NCBI GenBank assembly: GCA_018670825.1
Contig: JABHIW010000012.1
Coordinates: 1-57,102, forward strand
From: Candidatus Scalindua sp.
Lineage (GTDB): Bacteria > Planctomycetota > Brocadiia > Brocadiales > Scalinduaceae
Direction: 5' to 3'
DNA length: 57,102 nucleotides
The stretch's first letter is position 1, and the number at the start of each line of letters is the position of its first letter. Below, in pieces: positions 36,308 through 46,072 of the stretch. The notes beneath the pieces were generated by a model. That model saw only the letters and a program-made list of their open reading frames with translations. It was not told where the DNA came from and made no database searches. The position numbers and the translations under genes are program-made.

Positions 36308-38935
36308 CTACTCTTCCAGTTTCTCTTTCAGTTTATGAAGTTTATTGAGTGCTTCCAGCGGTGTGATTTTCGACGTGTCCAGATTTCTTAGCTCTTCAAT
36401 CACTACATTTTGAGGCGGATTAAAAAGGGCAAGTTGTTTTGGCTCATTTTTTTCTTCACTCTTGATAGTTGCAAATTTAGGTTTGCCATCTACATCCAGT
36501 GTTCCGGCTTCAAGATTGGTAAGTATCACCCTGGCCCGTTTAATTACCTCGTTGGGCATTCCGGCCAGCCTTGCGACATGGATACCATAGCTTTTATCAG
36601 TGCCTCCCTCAATAATCTTTCTCAGGAATATTATTTCATCTTCCCATTCCCTTACCGCAATGTTATAGTTTCTGATACCCGGGAAGAGCAGGGCCAGTTC
36701 AGCCAGCTCGTGATAATGAGTAGCAAACAGTGTTCTGGCTTTCAAGCGTTCATAGATATATTCTGTTAATGCCCACGCAATACTTACACCGTCAAATGTA
36801 CTGGTCCCACGGCCAACCTCGTCAAGTATAATCAGGCTACGTTTTGTCGCGTTGTTTAAAATGTTTGCGGCTTCATTCATCTCCACCATAAATGTGCTCT
36901 GGCCTTTTGCCAATTCATCCATTGCTCCTACCCTGGTAAATATACGATCAACGACTCCTATTGTTGCCTCTTTTGCCGGGATGAAACTGCCCATCTGTGC
37001 CATGAGTACGAGCAGAGCTACTTGACGAATATACGTCCTCTTTCCTGCCATATTTGGTCCTGTAATGACCATAATCTGTTTGTCTGTCCCGTTAATGTCA
37101 ATATCATTGGGCACAAATTTCTCAGCCATTAATGTTTTATCCAGAACGGGGTGTCTTCCATCAACAATCCTGAGACCGAGTCCATCTGATATTTCTGGTC
37201 TTGTGTATCCGTTCTCGGCCGCTATATTTGCAAGTGTTGAAAGGACGTCTAAATGGGCAATAACGTCTGCCGTCTACTGTAAACGTTCAGTATAGGTGGA
37301 CACCTCTTCCCTGTTCTTTTGAAAGTACTCGTACTCCAGATCCTTCGCTCTGTCATCTGCGGTAAGTACCTTCGTCTCATATTCCTTGAGTTCGGGTGTA
37401 ATGTACCTCTCGGCATGTTTAAGGGTTTGCTTGCGAATATATGTCTCCGGAACCCTCTCTTTGTGGACATTTGTGATCTCAAGATAGTATCCGAATACTT
37501 TGTTGTATCCTATCTTTAATGAACTTATACCCGTTCTTTCTGTCTCTTTTGCCTGGAAACCGGCAATCCAGCTTTTTCCGTTTTTGCTGATATTCTTCAA
37601 CTCATCCAGATCGTGATCGTAGCCCTCACGTATCATCCCTCCATCACGGATTGAATGCGGCGGATCAGACACTATGGCGGTACTTATGAGTACCTTTGGT
37701 TCTTCCAAAAGATCCAGTGTCTCATGCAAAAGTTTTAGAATGGACGAATTACAGGCAGAAATTTCAGATTTTATTTTTGGTAAAAGGGATAGTGATTGTT
37801 TCAGTGAAATAAGATCTCTCGCATTAGCACGGCCAAAGCTGATCTTTGCGGAAATCCTTTCAATATCATAAACGTCTTTGAGCAGTTCACAAATTCCCCT
37901 GCACAGGTTTTTGTTACTATATAACTCTTCAACGCCATCCTGCCTGATATTTATATCCTCGGATACACTAAGTGGGCTTACCAACCAGCCCTTTATCAAC
38001 CGTCCTCCCATAGGGGTTTTCGTCCGATCCATTACCCCCAATAAAGAACCTTCTTTCTGGTGTGTCCTTGAAGTCTTGACCAGCTCAAGACTCAGTTGTG
38101 TGGAATGGTCCAGGATAAGGCGATTATGGTTTGAAAACTTTTCAATCTTATTAATATGCTTCAGAGATGTTTTCTGGGTCTCGTCAAGGTAGCCAATCAA
38201 CGCCCCTGCCGCGCTGAGAGACGGGCCGATATCTTCACATCCAAACCCATCCAGCGAAGACGTACAAAAATGGCCAATAAGTTTCTGATATGCTGTATCG
38301 CGTGAGAACTCCCAGTCTGAACGACGCGTAACCATTGCGCTGAAATCTGCAGATATTCTTTCTGAAAGATCAAACCCTTTAAAGGTAATATTTTCAGGAA
38401 TAATACACTCAGACGGATGTATCCTCGACAATTCGTCGAATAAATTATCCTTATTAATGTCCTGTACCATGAATTTTCCAGTCGAAATATCTACCCAGGA
38501 CAAACCGACCATATCATCATGTATAAACAGAGACAAAAGATAATTGTTGTCTTTATCTTCCAACATTGTATCTTCAGTAAGTGTGCCGGGTGTGATAATC
38601 CTTACGACGTCTCGTTCAACGATTCCTTTTGTGCCTACTTTAGAATCATTTTTTTCAGTGCCATTCTGCATCTGTTCACAAACAGCAACCTTATATCCAG
38701 CCTTTATCAACTTTGGTATGTAAGAACCGGCGGCATGATAAGGTATGCCGGCCATAGGCATGGCCTTTTCTCCCTTGGATCTTGAAGTCAATGTAATACC
38801 CAGGACCTTTGCGGCGATCCTGGCGTCATCATGGAACATTTCATAAAAATCCCCCATACGGAAAAATAATAATGCATCCTCATTTTTCCTTTTAATACTC
38901 ATATATTGTTTCATCATAGGGGTTGAAAAAGGCAT
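36308..38935 (-). pseudogene. mutS: DNA mismatch repair ATPase MutS, interrupted by in-frame TAG
   Basis: Read through, this is an 875-residue MutS, the mismatch-binding ATPase. The N-terminal mismatch loop is intact (RMGDFYEMFHD), as are the connector, lever and clamp. At codon 554 (37276-37274) there is a TAG between ERLQ and TADVIAHLDVL, in the same frame; E. coli MutS has Gln at the aligned point, so CAG to TAG is the simplest change. Translation could restart at ATG 37129. In the ATPase domain the P-loop reads GPNMAGKRT; the Mg-binding Ser is Arg (AGG at 37039-37037). Walker B DEVGRGTSTFDG is normal. With two lesions the gene is probably inactive unless one is a sequence error. Confidence 0.85.
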
Positions 38936-39147
38936 CTTAACTTTCCTTATATGTACGGTTTCTTACGAGGCAAAATCCTCCGATTACTAACGGTTTCTTA
39001 AAATACACCTGCCATCATATAATGTCAAGTTGTAACCGAGGTATTTGACACGATTATGAGAGAAACATTGTTGGAAATAAGTATTGATTTTGTAAATGGT
39101 TAACATTAGTATGGATTTTTATAAACCACTTATTATAGATTTATTAA

Positions 39148-39936
39148 ATGTTTATTCTAAAGAAGATTATTTCATCTTTTCTATATCCTTTCCCGATAAG
39201 CCTTTTGCTCTCTTTTCTGGGCCTATATCTGTTATGGTTTACGACTAAACAGAGAGCGGGAAAGATATTGGTATCGGTTGGTTTGGTTATTTTGACGTTA
39301 TTCAGCTACGGCATTATTGTAAATAAACTTCTCCGGCCACTTGAAAGGCAATATGATAAGTTTGAAATAAAAAACCCATCAACAGTATCAAAAGAAGAGG
39401 ACGAATCCACGATAAAATTTGTTGTCGTTCTCGGAGGAGGACACTGCTCTGACCCCGAATTACCACTTATAAGCCAAATTGGAAGAAGTGCACTGGTCAG
39501 ATTAATAGAAGGAATTCGAATATATAGAAAATATCCAGGTGCAAAGCTTCTCCTATCAGGAAGTGGCGGCAATGATCCGTTTTCCAATGCGGAAATGATG
39601 GCGCGTGTTGCCAGGGAAATAGGAGTATCTGAGGGAGATATAATTCTTGAATCGAAATCACAAGACACAAAGGATGAAGCACTGTTTATTAAGCCCATAG
39701 TCGGCAATGAACCATTTGTATTAGTAACTACCGCTTCCCATATACCCAGATCAATGGCCCTGTTTAAAAAACTTGGTATGAATCCCATCCCATCTCCTGT
39801 CGGTCATAGCGTTAGCGGCAATCAAGGATTAAGCTTTTATTCTTTTATTCCAAATGCAGGCAACCACGGCAAAGCAGAATTGGTTATTCATGAATATTTA
39901 GGAATGACCTGGGCGAAGCTTAGGGGGCAGATGTAG
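39148..39936 (+). CDS. YdcF/ElyC-family (DUF218) membrane protein
   Basis: A 262-residue protein with two N-terminal hydrophobic helices (about 12-31 and 38-56) and a DUF218 domain: FVVVLGGGHC, LIEGIRIYRKYPGAKLLLSG and ILESKSQDTKDEA, then VTTASHIPRS. ElyC and SanA relatives influence cell envelope assembly. No neighbouring gene clarifies its role. Confidence 0.88.
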   Translation: MFILKKIISSFLYPFPISLLLSFLGLYLLWFTTKQRAGKILVSVGLVILTLFSYGIIVNKLLRPLERQYDKFEIKNPSTVSKEEDESTIKFVVVLGGGHCSDPELPLISQIGRSALVRLIEGIRIYRKYPGAKLLLSGSGGNDPFSNAEMMARVAREIGVSEGDIILESKSQDTKDEALFIKPIVGNEPFVLVTTASHIPRSMALFKKLGMNPIPSPVGHSVSGNQGLSFYSFIPNAGNHGKAELVIHEYLGMTWAKLRGQM

Positions 39937-39989
39937 AATGAGTCAATAAGTAATTGCTAAAGACCTATTTTTTATAAAAGGAGTTGAAG

Positions 39990-40319
39990 ATGTCACTTTC
40001 AAAAAAAGAATGTGTACCCTGTAAAGGTGGAGTGCCACCATTAAAAGGTCAGGAATTAGAAAAACTTAGAGAACTGGTAGATGAATGGGATGTGGTTGAA
40101 GAACATCATATTACGAAGACGTACAAGTTTCCCAACTTTGTAAAGGCGCTTGCCTTTGTAAATAAAGTGGGAGACATTGCGGAAGAGCAGGGACATCATC
40201 CTGATATTTTCCTGACATGGGGAAAAGTCGGCATTACCATGTGTACACACAAGATTGACGGCTTGACAGAAAGTGATTTCATACTTGCCGCTAAGATAGA
40301 TGAAATTCCTGTTAGCTAG
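39990..40319 (+). CDS. phhB: 4a-hydroxytetrahydrobiopterin dehydratase (PCD/DCoH)
   Basis: A 109-residue protein. The family core is clear: FVKALAFVNKVGDIAEEQGHHPDIFLTW with the active-site His-His-Pro, then THKIDGLTESDFILAAKID. It dehydrates pterin 4a-carbinolamine; in bacteria without aromatic hydroxylases it may support molybdopterin or other pterin chemistry. The ATG at 39990 is chosen over the TTG at 39984 because AAAGGAG lies at the right spacing before it. Confidence 0.92.
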   Translation: MSLSKKECVPCKGGVPPLKGQELEKLRELVDEWDVVEEHHITKTYKFPNFVKALAFVNKVGDIAEEQGHHPDIFLTWGKVGITMCTHKIDGLTESDFILAAKIDEIPVS

Positions 40320-40340
40320 AAATCATTAAGGAGATTGTTT

Positions 40341-40811
40341 ATGGAAAATCAGTATACGCCTCTTTTTAACGAAGCAATCAGAGTGGAAAGAAACATTGCG
40401 TCCTTTTATACGTTGTGTGCCACTCATTTCAAAGATGATCAACTCTTCTGGCAAATGCTCAGTGAAGAAGAGGAGCATCATGCTAAAATTCTGGAAAGCG
40501 GACTTGAATTGCTTTTGGAACAAAATCTGTTCCCTGGCACAATCCTAGACCTGGATATTAAAGAGTTAAAGGCAACAAATGATATGCTGGAAGAGAAAAT
40601 AGCAGAATGGAAAGAGAAGGTACCTGGTAAGAAGGAAGCATATACTTATGCTCTTGAGTTGGAACAGGCATCTCTTGAATTCTTTTTTCAACAGACTACT
40701 TCAGACAAATCAGACGAGCAAGCAACAAAAATTTTTGAAAATCTGGTAGGTTTTGATAAAGACCATGCACAGAGAATACAGGATTTAATTGAGACTACGA
40801 AATTTGATTAA
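40341..40811 (+). CDS. Ferritin-like/rubrerythrin-type diiron protein
   Basis: A 156-residue four-helix protein. Helix 2 has SEEEEHHAKILE, and acidic or His positions recur in later helices (YALELEQASLEFF, FDKDHAQRI), as in the rubrerythrin-like ferritin superfamily. It may bind a diiron centre and act in oxidative stress or iron storage. There is no rubredoxin domain. The ATG at 40341 follows AAGGAG; the longer frame starts with TTG at 40335. Confidence 0.75.
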   Translation: MENQYTPLFNEAIRVERNIASFYTLCATHFKDDQLFWQMLSEEEEHHAKILESGLELLLEQNLFPGTILDLDIKELKATNDMLEEKIAEWKEKVPGKKEAYTYALELEQASLEFFFQQTTSDKSDEQATKIFENLVGFDKDHAQRIQDLIETTKFD

Positions 40812-40882
40812 TTATTTATTATAACCACTGATTACATTTAAAATAAATCACACAAAGGCACAGAGGCACAAAGGAGGAATTT

Positions 40883-41101
40883 ATGGCAAAGCATAAGGTG
40901 GCTATTTTTAAACCATATCCGTTTCAGCTGGGTCAAAAAATTAGGATTGAGGGTTCGACACGTGGTGGCGACTGGGAGGTTGCTGATATTACTGAGCGCA
41001 AGGTTACTCTACGGTGCCCCATATCCAATAAAGAATATACATGGGACCTGTTCTGTTATTTTGCGGAAGAGAAGGATGATGCTCCATGGCCTATGGAGTA
41101 A
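40883..41101 (+). CDS. Small conserved-looking protein of unknown function
   Basis: A 72-residue protein (MAKHKVAIFKPYPF..., ending DAPWPME) behind a strong AGGAGG ribosome site. It contains a beta-rich pattern (GQKIRIEGSTRGGDWEVADI). I do not recognise the family. It follows the ferritin-like gene by 71 bases and may be co-transcribed. Confidence 0.7.
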   Translation: MAKHKVAIFKPYPFQLGQKIRIEGSTRGGDWEVADITERKVTLRCPISNKEYTWDLFCYFAEEKDDAPWPME

Positions 41102-41103
41102 AT

Positions 41104-41427
41104 TCAAGGGATATTTTTTTTATGATGAACATGAGAAGTACAATTTTTACATTTTGCTAACTCGTAAATTTTATTCCAATCGCCCTGAAAAAGAGCCTCT
41201 TTCTTCTTTCTACTCCAGCCTTTTATCTGTTTCTCAGCGGTAATTGCATCTTTTGGATTTGAAAAGTCTTGAACAAACATTAGTTTGACAGGCCTTCTTT
41301 TATACGTATAACAATCTGGATTAATTCCATGATTATGTCCGTATAGTCGACTCTCAATATTATTCGTGATACCTGTATAGTATGATAGATCGGCACATTT
41401 AACGATGTATACATAATATGTTTTCAT
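41104..41427 (-). CDS. GIY-YIG domain endonuclease-like protein
   Basis: A 107-residue protein with YYVYIVKC and YYTGITNNIESRLYGHN, the GIY-YIG nuclease pattern, and a C-terminal KQIKGWSRKKKEALFQGDW typical of the UPF0213/YhbQ-like group. The start MKTYYVYIVKC at 41427 is preferred to the upstream ATG at 41445. Its stop is two bases from the convergent gene at 40883. Confidence 0.88.
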   Translation of the reverse strand: MKTYYVYIVKCADLSYYTGITNNIESRLYGHNHGINPDCYTYKRRPVKLMFVQDFSNPKDAITAEKQIKGWSRKKKEALFQGDWNKIYELAKCKNCTSHVHHKKNIP

Positions 41428-41445
41428 GATAGCCTCATAGCCCAC

Positions 41446-41670
41446 CCTTCGACTCCGCTCAGGATGACCGCGTAAGTCAGCTCCTCTTACGGTAGAAAGT
41501 TTATATCAGGCTGTGTTCAGTGCGACCAGTGGTGTTTAGATCTTATCAGAATTTTAGTGTTTATTCAACTTTACTCGGCGGGCAGCATGTATTCGATTTT
41601 ACGTCAACCTGATCTGCTTTTTTCATTGTCACGACTTGCCTATTCTGTCATCCTGAGCGGAGTCGAAGGA
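41446..41670. repeat. Inverted pair of dispersed repeats
   Basis: CCTTCGACTCCGCTCAGGAT (41446-41465) is matched by its complement at 41649-41668. The pair bounds about 225 bases without a gene, between the GIY-YIG gene and pgi. The structure could be a small non-autonomous element. Another single copy is at 36165. Confidence 0.65.
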
Positions 41671-41685
41671 CGTAAAGCTAAAATA

Positions 41686-43347
41686 TTACTCGGAAGACTC
41701 TCTCATCTCCTTGAAAGCATTTATTAATCCGTTTGTAGATGAATCGTGGGATTCAATTGGACTATCATCTGTAAGCTCCGGAAGTATCTTCTTTGCCAGT
41801 TGTTTACCAAGCTCGACACCCCATTGATCAAAGCTGAAGATATTCCAGACTACTCCCTGGACAAATATCTTGTGCTCATACATCGCTATTAGACTGCCCA
41901 AGACTCTGGGGGTCAGTTTTCTGAACAGGATTGAATTTGTTGGCCTGTTGCCTTCAAAGACTTTATGGGGATGTAATTTTTTAATCTCATCATCACTCTT
42001 GCCATCCTTTTTCAACTCATCGATAACCTCTTCTCTTGTCTTTCCATTAAGGAGGGCTTCTGTCTGCGCGAAAAAGTTTGATAATAGAATATTATGATGC
42101 TCACCAATCCGGTTATGGCTGATTGCGGGTGCAAGGAAATCTGCCGGAATTATCTTTGTTCCCTGATGGATTAATTGATAAAAAGCGTGTTGACCATTTG
42201 TTCCGGGTTCACCCCATATGACAGGTCCTGTCTGATAATCAACTTTGTTCCCTGATCTATCTATAGATTTTCCATTACTCTCCATATTCCCCTGCTGAAA
42301 GTATGCAGGGAATCTGTGCATATATTGGTCGTAGGGTAGGATTGCTTCGGTTTGAGCACCAAAGAAATTGTTATACCAGACTCCTAATAAAGCCAGGATA
42401 ACAGGAATGTTTCTCTCAAATGGAGTATCTCTAAAATGACTGTCCATTTCAAAGGCACCTTGCAGCAATGCTGCATAATTCTCAAATCCAATATAACACG
42501 CTATAGAGAGACCGATTGCCGACCAGAGTGAATAGCGGCCGCCAACCCAGTCCCAGAACACGAACATGTTTTCTTTGTCGATACCGAACTCCTCAACTTT
42601 TTCACTATTTGTAGAAATTGCCACGAAATGTTTTGACACATATGCTTGCTCTTTTGCACATGTTAAAAACCACTCTCTTGCAGAAAATGCATTTGTCATT
42701 GTCTCCTGAGTTGTAAAAGTTTTAGAGGCAATTAAAAACAGAGTGGTTTCAGGATCAAGCCGTTTCAAAGTTTCACTGATATGAGTCCCATCAACATTTG
42801 AGACAAAATGAACTTCCAGACCTTCCTTTGCATAAGGACGTAAGCATTCCGTTACCATTACCGGTCCCAGGTCTGACCCTCCAATACCAATATTTACAAT
42901 ATCCGTAATTTTCTTATTAGTAAACCCCCCCCACTTTCCGGAAATGATTTTCTCTGAAAAACCTTTCATTTTGCTTAAAACTGCATTTACTTCCGGCATT
43001 ATATCTTTACCATCAACGCAAACAGGAATGTTTATTCTATTCCTTAAAGCGGTATGCAAAACGGCTCTATCCTCAGCCTCATTTATCCTTTCTCCAATGA
43101 ACATCTTATTAAGCGCATCTCTCAAGCCAACATCATCAGTTAATTTAAGTAATAGCTTCAGCGTTTCCTCTGTGATTATATTCTTTGAATAATCTACAAG
43201 AATACCATCAAATCTAATGGAATATTTTTTAAATCTGTCAGGATCTCCGGCAAAAAGATCTTTCATGTGAATATTCTCCATCACTTTGAAATGATCGACG
43301 AGATTCTTCCAGCTTTGAGTCTTTGTAGGGTTGATTTTTTTCAGCAT
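41686..43347 (-). CDS. pgi: Glucose-6-phosphate isomerase
   Basis: A 553-residue enzyme converting glucose 6-phosphate to fructose 6-phosphate. The PGI signatures are [43 protein letters not shown] and [18 protein letters not shown]. Length is typical of the long bacterial form. A run of eight G on the coding strand codes Trp-Gly-Gly near residue 140 (42927-42934). It is divergent from the pyrophosphorylase-like gene. GAGGA precedes the ATG. Confidence 0.97.
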   Translation of the reverse strand: MLKKINPTKTQSWKNLVDHFKVMENIHMKDLFAGDPDRFKKYSIRFDGILVDYSKNIITEETLKLLLKLTDDVGLRDALNKMFIGERINEAEDRAVLHTALRNRINIPVCVDGKDIMPEVNAVLSKMKGFSEKIISGKWGGFTNKKITDIVNIGIGGSDLGPVMVTECLRPYAKEGLEVHFVSNVDGTHISETLKRLDPETTLFLIASKTFTTQETMTNAFSAREWFLTCAKEQAYVSKHFVAISTNSEKVEEFGIDKENMFVFWDWVGGRYSLWSAIGLSIACYIGFENYAALLQGAFEMDSHFRDTPFERNIPVILALLGVWYNNFFGAQTEAILPYDQYMHRFPAYFQQGNMESNGKSIDRSGNKVDYQTGPVIWGEPGTNGQHAFYQLIHQGTKIIPADFLAPAISHNRIGEHHNILLSNFFAQTEALLNGKTREEVIDELKKDGKSDDEIKKLHPHKVFEGNRPTNSILFRKLTPRVLGSLIAMYEHKIFVQGVVWNIFSFDQWGVELGKQLAKKILPELTDDSPIESHDSSTNGLINAFKEMRESSE

Positions 43348-43540
43348 TTCTAATTCCTCTTGTAATATGTCTAAATTTCTGTACTTCGGGAATTGCTTCC
43401 GAATCTAATCCTTCTCTTTAATAAACTTGTAAGAAATAAGTGTGTCCATTATACTTCCTCTATAAGCATTAGACTTACAAAAAAATTTAGAATATTTTTA
43501 CAAATATTAAAAGAAGTATTTCACAAATAGAGAATCATAT

Positions 43541-45343
43541 ATGCAGAACATAAAGATAGAATCTGATAGTGCTCAACTACCGGTAAAAGGATTATTAGAA
43601 AACGGCATTGAAGGGAAAAAAGAACTTACGTCTATAATCCACGAAATAATTTTGCAGTTGAATGACGGCTATGATTTTGGCCTTGAGTTGGCCGAGGAGT
43701 GGGTACATTATTTAAATCTGCTTGTTAATGGCTGTGGCAAGAATTTGTCAAACCCATATTCGGATATAGAGAATTACAATGTTGAAACCCTTTCTGAAAA
43801 TACAGAGCATTTAAGTGAAATTGAAACAATTAGAATACTTGACAAGATACCTACTACACCTTTAGAGGAGACCAATCTTAACAACCTTCCTGTTATGAAC
43901 AGGACAATATTTGTTGTTGCAATAGGAGGTACAGATTCGACTTTTTATCGAGGGTTGTCAAAATCGGATTTCGATATTTTTACCAAAGAGTTATATTCCC
44001 CCGAATTATATTCTTTCTTTAAAGATCACGGTTATGAAGAATTTATTCCCAGAGGTTTAAGCGCGAAAAGAGACAGAGCCGGAAACTATGTTTCTAATGT
44101 AGAGAGCATGATTATGCATGCCTACTGTTCCGGAATCAGACATGTTGCTGTAATTGCAAATTCCAAATCATATAAACCAATAGACGGATATTTGAAAAAA
44201 CGGCTGGGTTATTTAAAGGATTTAAAAGTCGTAGTTACCGTTCAGCCTCTTTTACCAATGATTAAAGCATTCAACGATCCAGAAGAATTTATTGTATCCG
44301 AAGAAAATGGCGGTTATCCTGGAGGACACGGACATGGTTTCAAATATTGTCTGAAGAATAGAGATATTCAAAATATAATAAATGAAAAAAATTTAGAGTT
44401 TTTTATATTTAGTAATGGTGATAATGCTGTTGTATTGAACTGGGGTGCAAACCATTTTATAACTGCAATTAATAAAATGAAGTCTTTGGCGGCAAACCCA
44501 AAATACAAAAACCTGAGAATTGCGTTCTTTATGGTCTGGGAATACTTAAGAAAAGGAGGATTCTCATTTTTACTGAAAAACAAGGTAACAGGCGATTATA
44601 TTACGCAAATATTTGAAGCTGAACTTGCTGAAAAAAGCGGTGCAGATATTATACAGTTAGAAAAATCCAGAGGTGCGTATAATACAAATGTTGCAACCGG
44701 GAATATCAGAAATGTTTTGTCTCATTTTGATAATATTCCCATGGCTTTAAAGAAAAAAGAAAAAAGAGGTTTTACTCATTATCTGTTTGAAGCCTCTTTA
44801 GCTACGGCTATTACTACACACCAGGATGCCAATGGTATCTCATTTTTTGATAATAACGCGGCGCTTAATATCTTAGGGCCCACAGAGGCTAAATATCAGC
44901 ATTGGAACCATATCGCGACAAGAAAAAGAGATGACTTTTTCGCGTTTTTCTCCTCAATTTTTAAAGTACAGACAAAAGAGACAAAATATGGAAAGGCATT
45001 ATTGATTGTTGCGGATAGAGACGCAACACAAAACTATCCTCTGTTAAAGGGTAATTTTGTTGATCAAAATATATTAAATTCAAAAGATTTTTTTGAGATT
45101 TTCAACGACGCCTATGTTGACGTAGATGATTTCAGAGGCACTTTAACCATCAATTTATCAAAAGAAAATGATAAATCTCAGGGAAGGATGAAGTTTGAAG
45201 GAAACATAAAACTGATTGGTACTGGAGAAATCCTCATAAATGTTCCTGCCGGAAAACACTGGATTATCAAAAACAAAACAATTAATACCCAACATAATTT
45301 GTATAAAGTCGAAAAAGAGATAGATGAAGTCTGTTTCGATTAA
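43541..45343 (+). CDS. UDP-sugar pyrophosphorylase-like nucleotidyltransferase (divergent)
   Basis: A 600-residue protein. Key blocks resemble the UDPGP/UAP family: AIGGTDSTFYRGLS at 127-140 (nucleotide loop), YPGGHGHGFKYCL at 259-271 and IFSNGDNAVVLNW at 289-301 (the SNxDN block). The loop lacks the usual Gly-Leu-Gly-Thr, and the C-terminal part has a beta-helix-like run. The likely reaction is NTP plus sugar 1-phosphate to NDP-sugar, but the substrate is unknown. Its place beside pgi and upstream of the glucosylglycerate genes would suit UDP-glucose supply. A divergent member is my best reading. Confidence 0.6.
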   Translation: MQNIKIESDSAQLPVKGLLENGIEGKKELTSIIHEIILQLNDGYDFGLELAEEWVHYLNLLVNGCGKNLSNPYSDIENYNVETLSENTEHLSEIETIRILDKIPTTPLEETNLNNLPVMNRTIFVVAIGGTDSTFYRGLSKSDFDIFTKELYSPELYSFFKDHGYEEFIPRGLSAKRDRAGNYVSNVESMIMHAYCSGIRHVAVIANSKSYKPIDGYLKKRLGYLKDLKVVVTVQPLLPMIKAFNDPEEFIVSEENGGYPGGHGHGFKYCLKNRDIQNIINEKNLEFFIFSNGDNAVVLNWGANHFITAINKMKSLAANPKYKNLRIAFFMVWEYLRKGGFSFLLKNKVTGDYITQIFEAELAEKSGADIIQLEKSRGAYNTNVATGNIRNVLSHFDNIPMALKKKEKRGFTHYLFEASLATAITTHQDANGISFFDNNAALNILGPTEAKYQHWNHIATRKRDDFFAFFSSIFKVQTKETKYGKALLIVADRDATQNYPLLKGNFVDQNILNSKDFFEIFNDAYVDVDDFRGTLTINLSKENDKSQGRMKFEGNIKLIGTGEILINVPAGKHWIIKNKTINTQHNLYKVEKEIDEVCFD

Positions 45344-45576
45344 AGTGAGAAAATAAATTATTGCCTAGATTCCGAATATACGTGGAAAAACGATCATCAC
45401 CTCTTTACAGCCCTCCATAAATATGATCATCTTTTGAGTTATTATCTGGATAATGGGAATTCTTCCTTATTAAATTTAGTATCGGAATTTGCTTGACCGT
45501 TGATAGTAATTAACTAGAATCCCATATATCTTTATAATATGTAAGACCTTGTCATTTCATACACTTATCTAACGTA

Positions 45577-45984
45577 ATGTCCGAACTGCCAGGACCATTA
45601 AAGATTTTTGAATTTTCAAGGAAGGAATCACTTGCTACATTCTTCCTCATAACGACAATCTTAATAGGGACAGGGGTCAAATACGCAATTGATCAGCATT
45701 GGTGGCTTCCAAAAACAGAAGTTGTAGACAGTGATCCAGAATCCATAAAATTAAAGATTGACTTGAATATGGCGGAATGGTACGAACTTATAATCTTGCC
45801 CGGAATTGGTGAAAAAAAGGCCAGGGCAATTGTTGAATATCGAAAAAAAACCGGTACCTTTAAAACAATAGAACATTTGTGTGAGGTTAATGGTATAGGG
45901 AAAGAAACGGTAAAAAAGATTAAAGACCTCGTTTTTGTTAATGAGCAAAGAATCATTTCACCGCACCCGTCCCCACCAGAATGA
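45577..45984 (+). CDS. ComEA-like helix-hairpin-helix DNA-binding protein
   Basis: A 135-residue protein with an N-terminal hydrophobic helix at about 20-38 and a C-terminal double helix-hairpin-helix (LNMAEWYELIILPGIGEKKA and then EHLCEVNGIGKETVKKI). This is the ComEA arrangement, where the protein binds DNA outside the inner membrane for uptake. No other competence gene is in the window. Confidence 0.85.
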   Translation: MSELPGPLKIFEFSRKESLATFFLITTILIGTGVKYAIDQHWWLPKTEVVDSDPESIKLKIDLNMAEWYELIILPGIGEKKARAIVEYRKKTGTFKTIEHLCEVNGIGKETVKKIKDLVFVNEQRIISPHPSPPE

Positions 45985-46072
45985 TGTTGGGCAGATCAGG
46001 AGGACTTTGATCTTTACGGTGGACTATTCTTTTAAGACTCGTTATCGTTTGGACTGAAAGGGATTAAAATTT

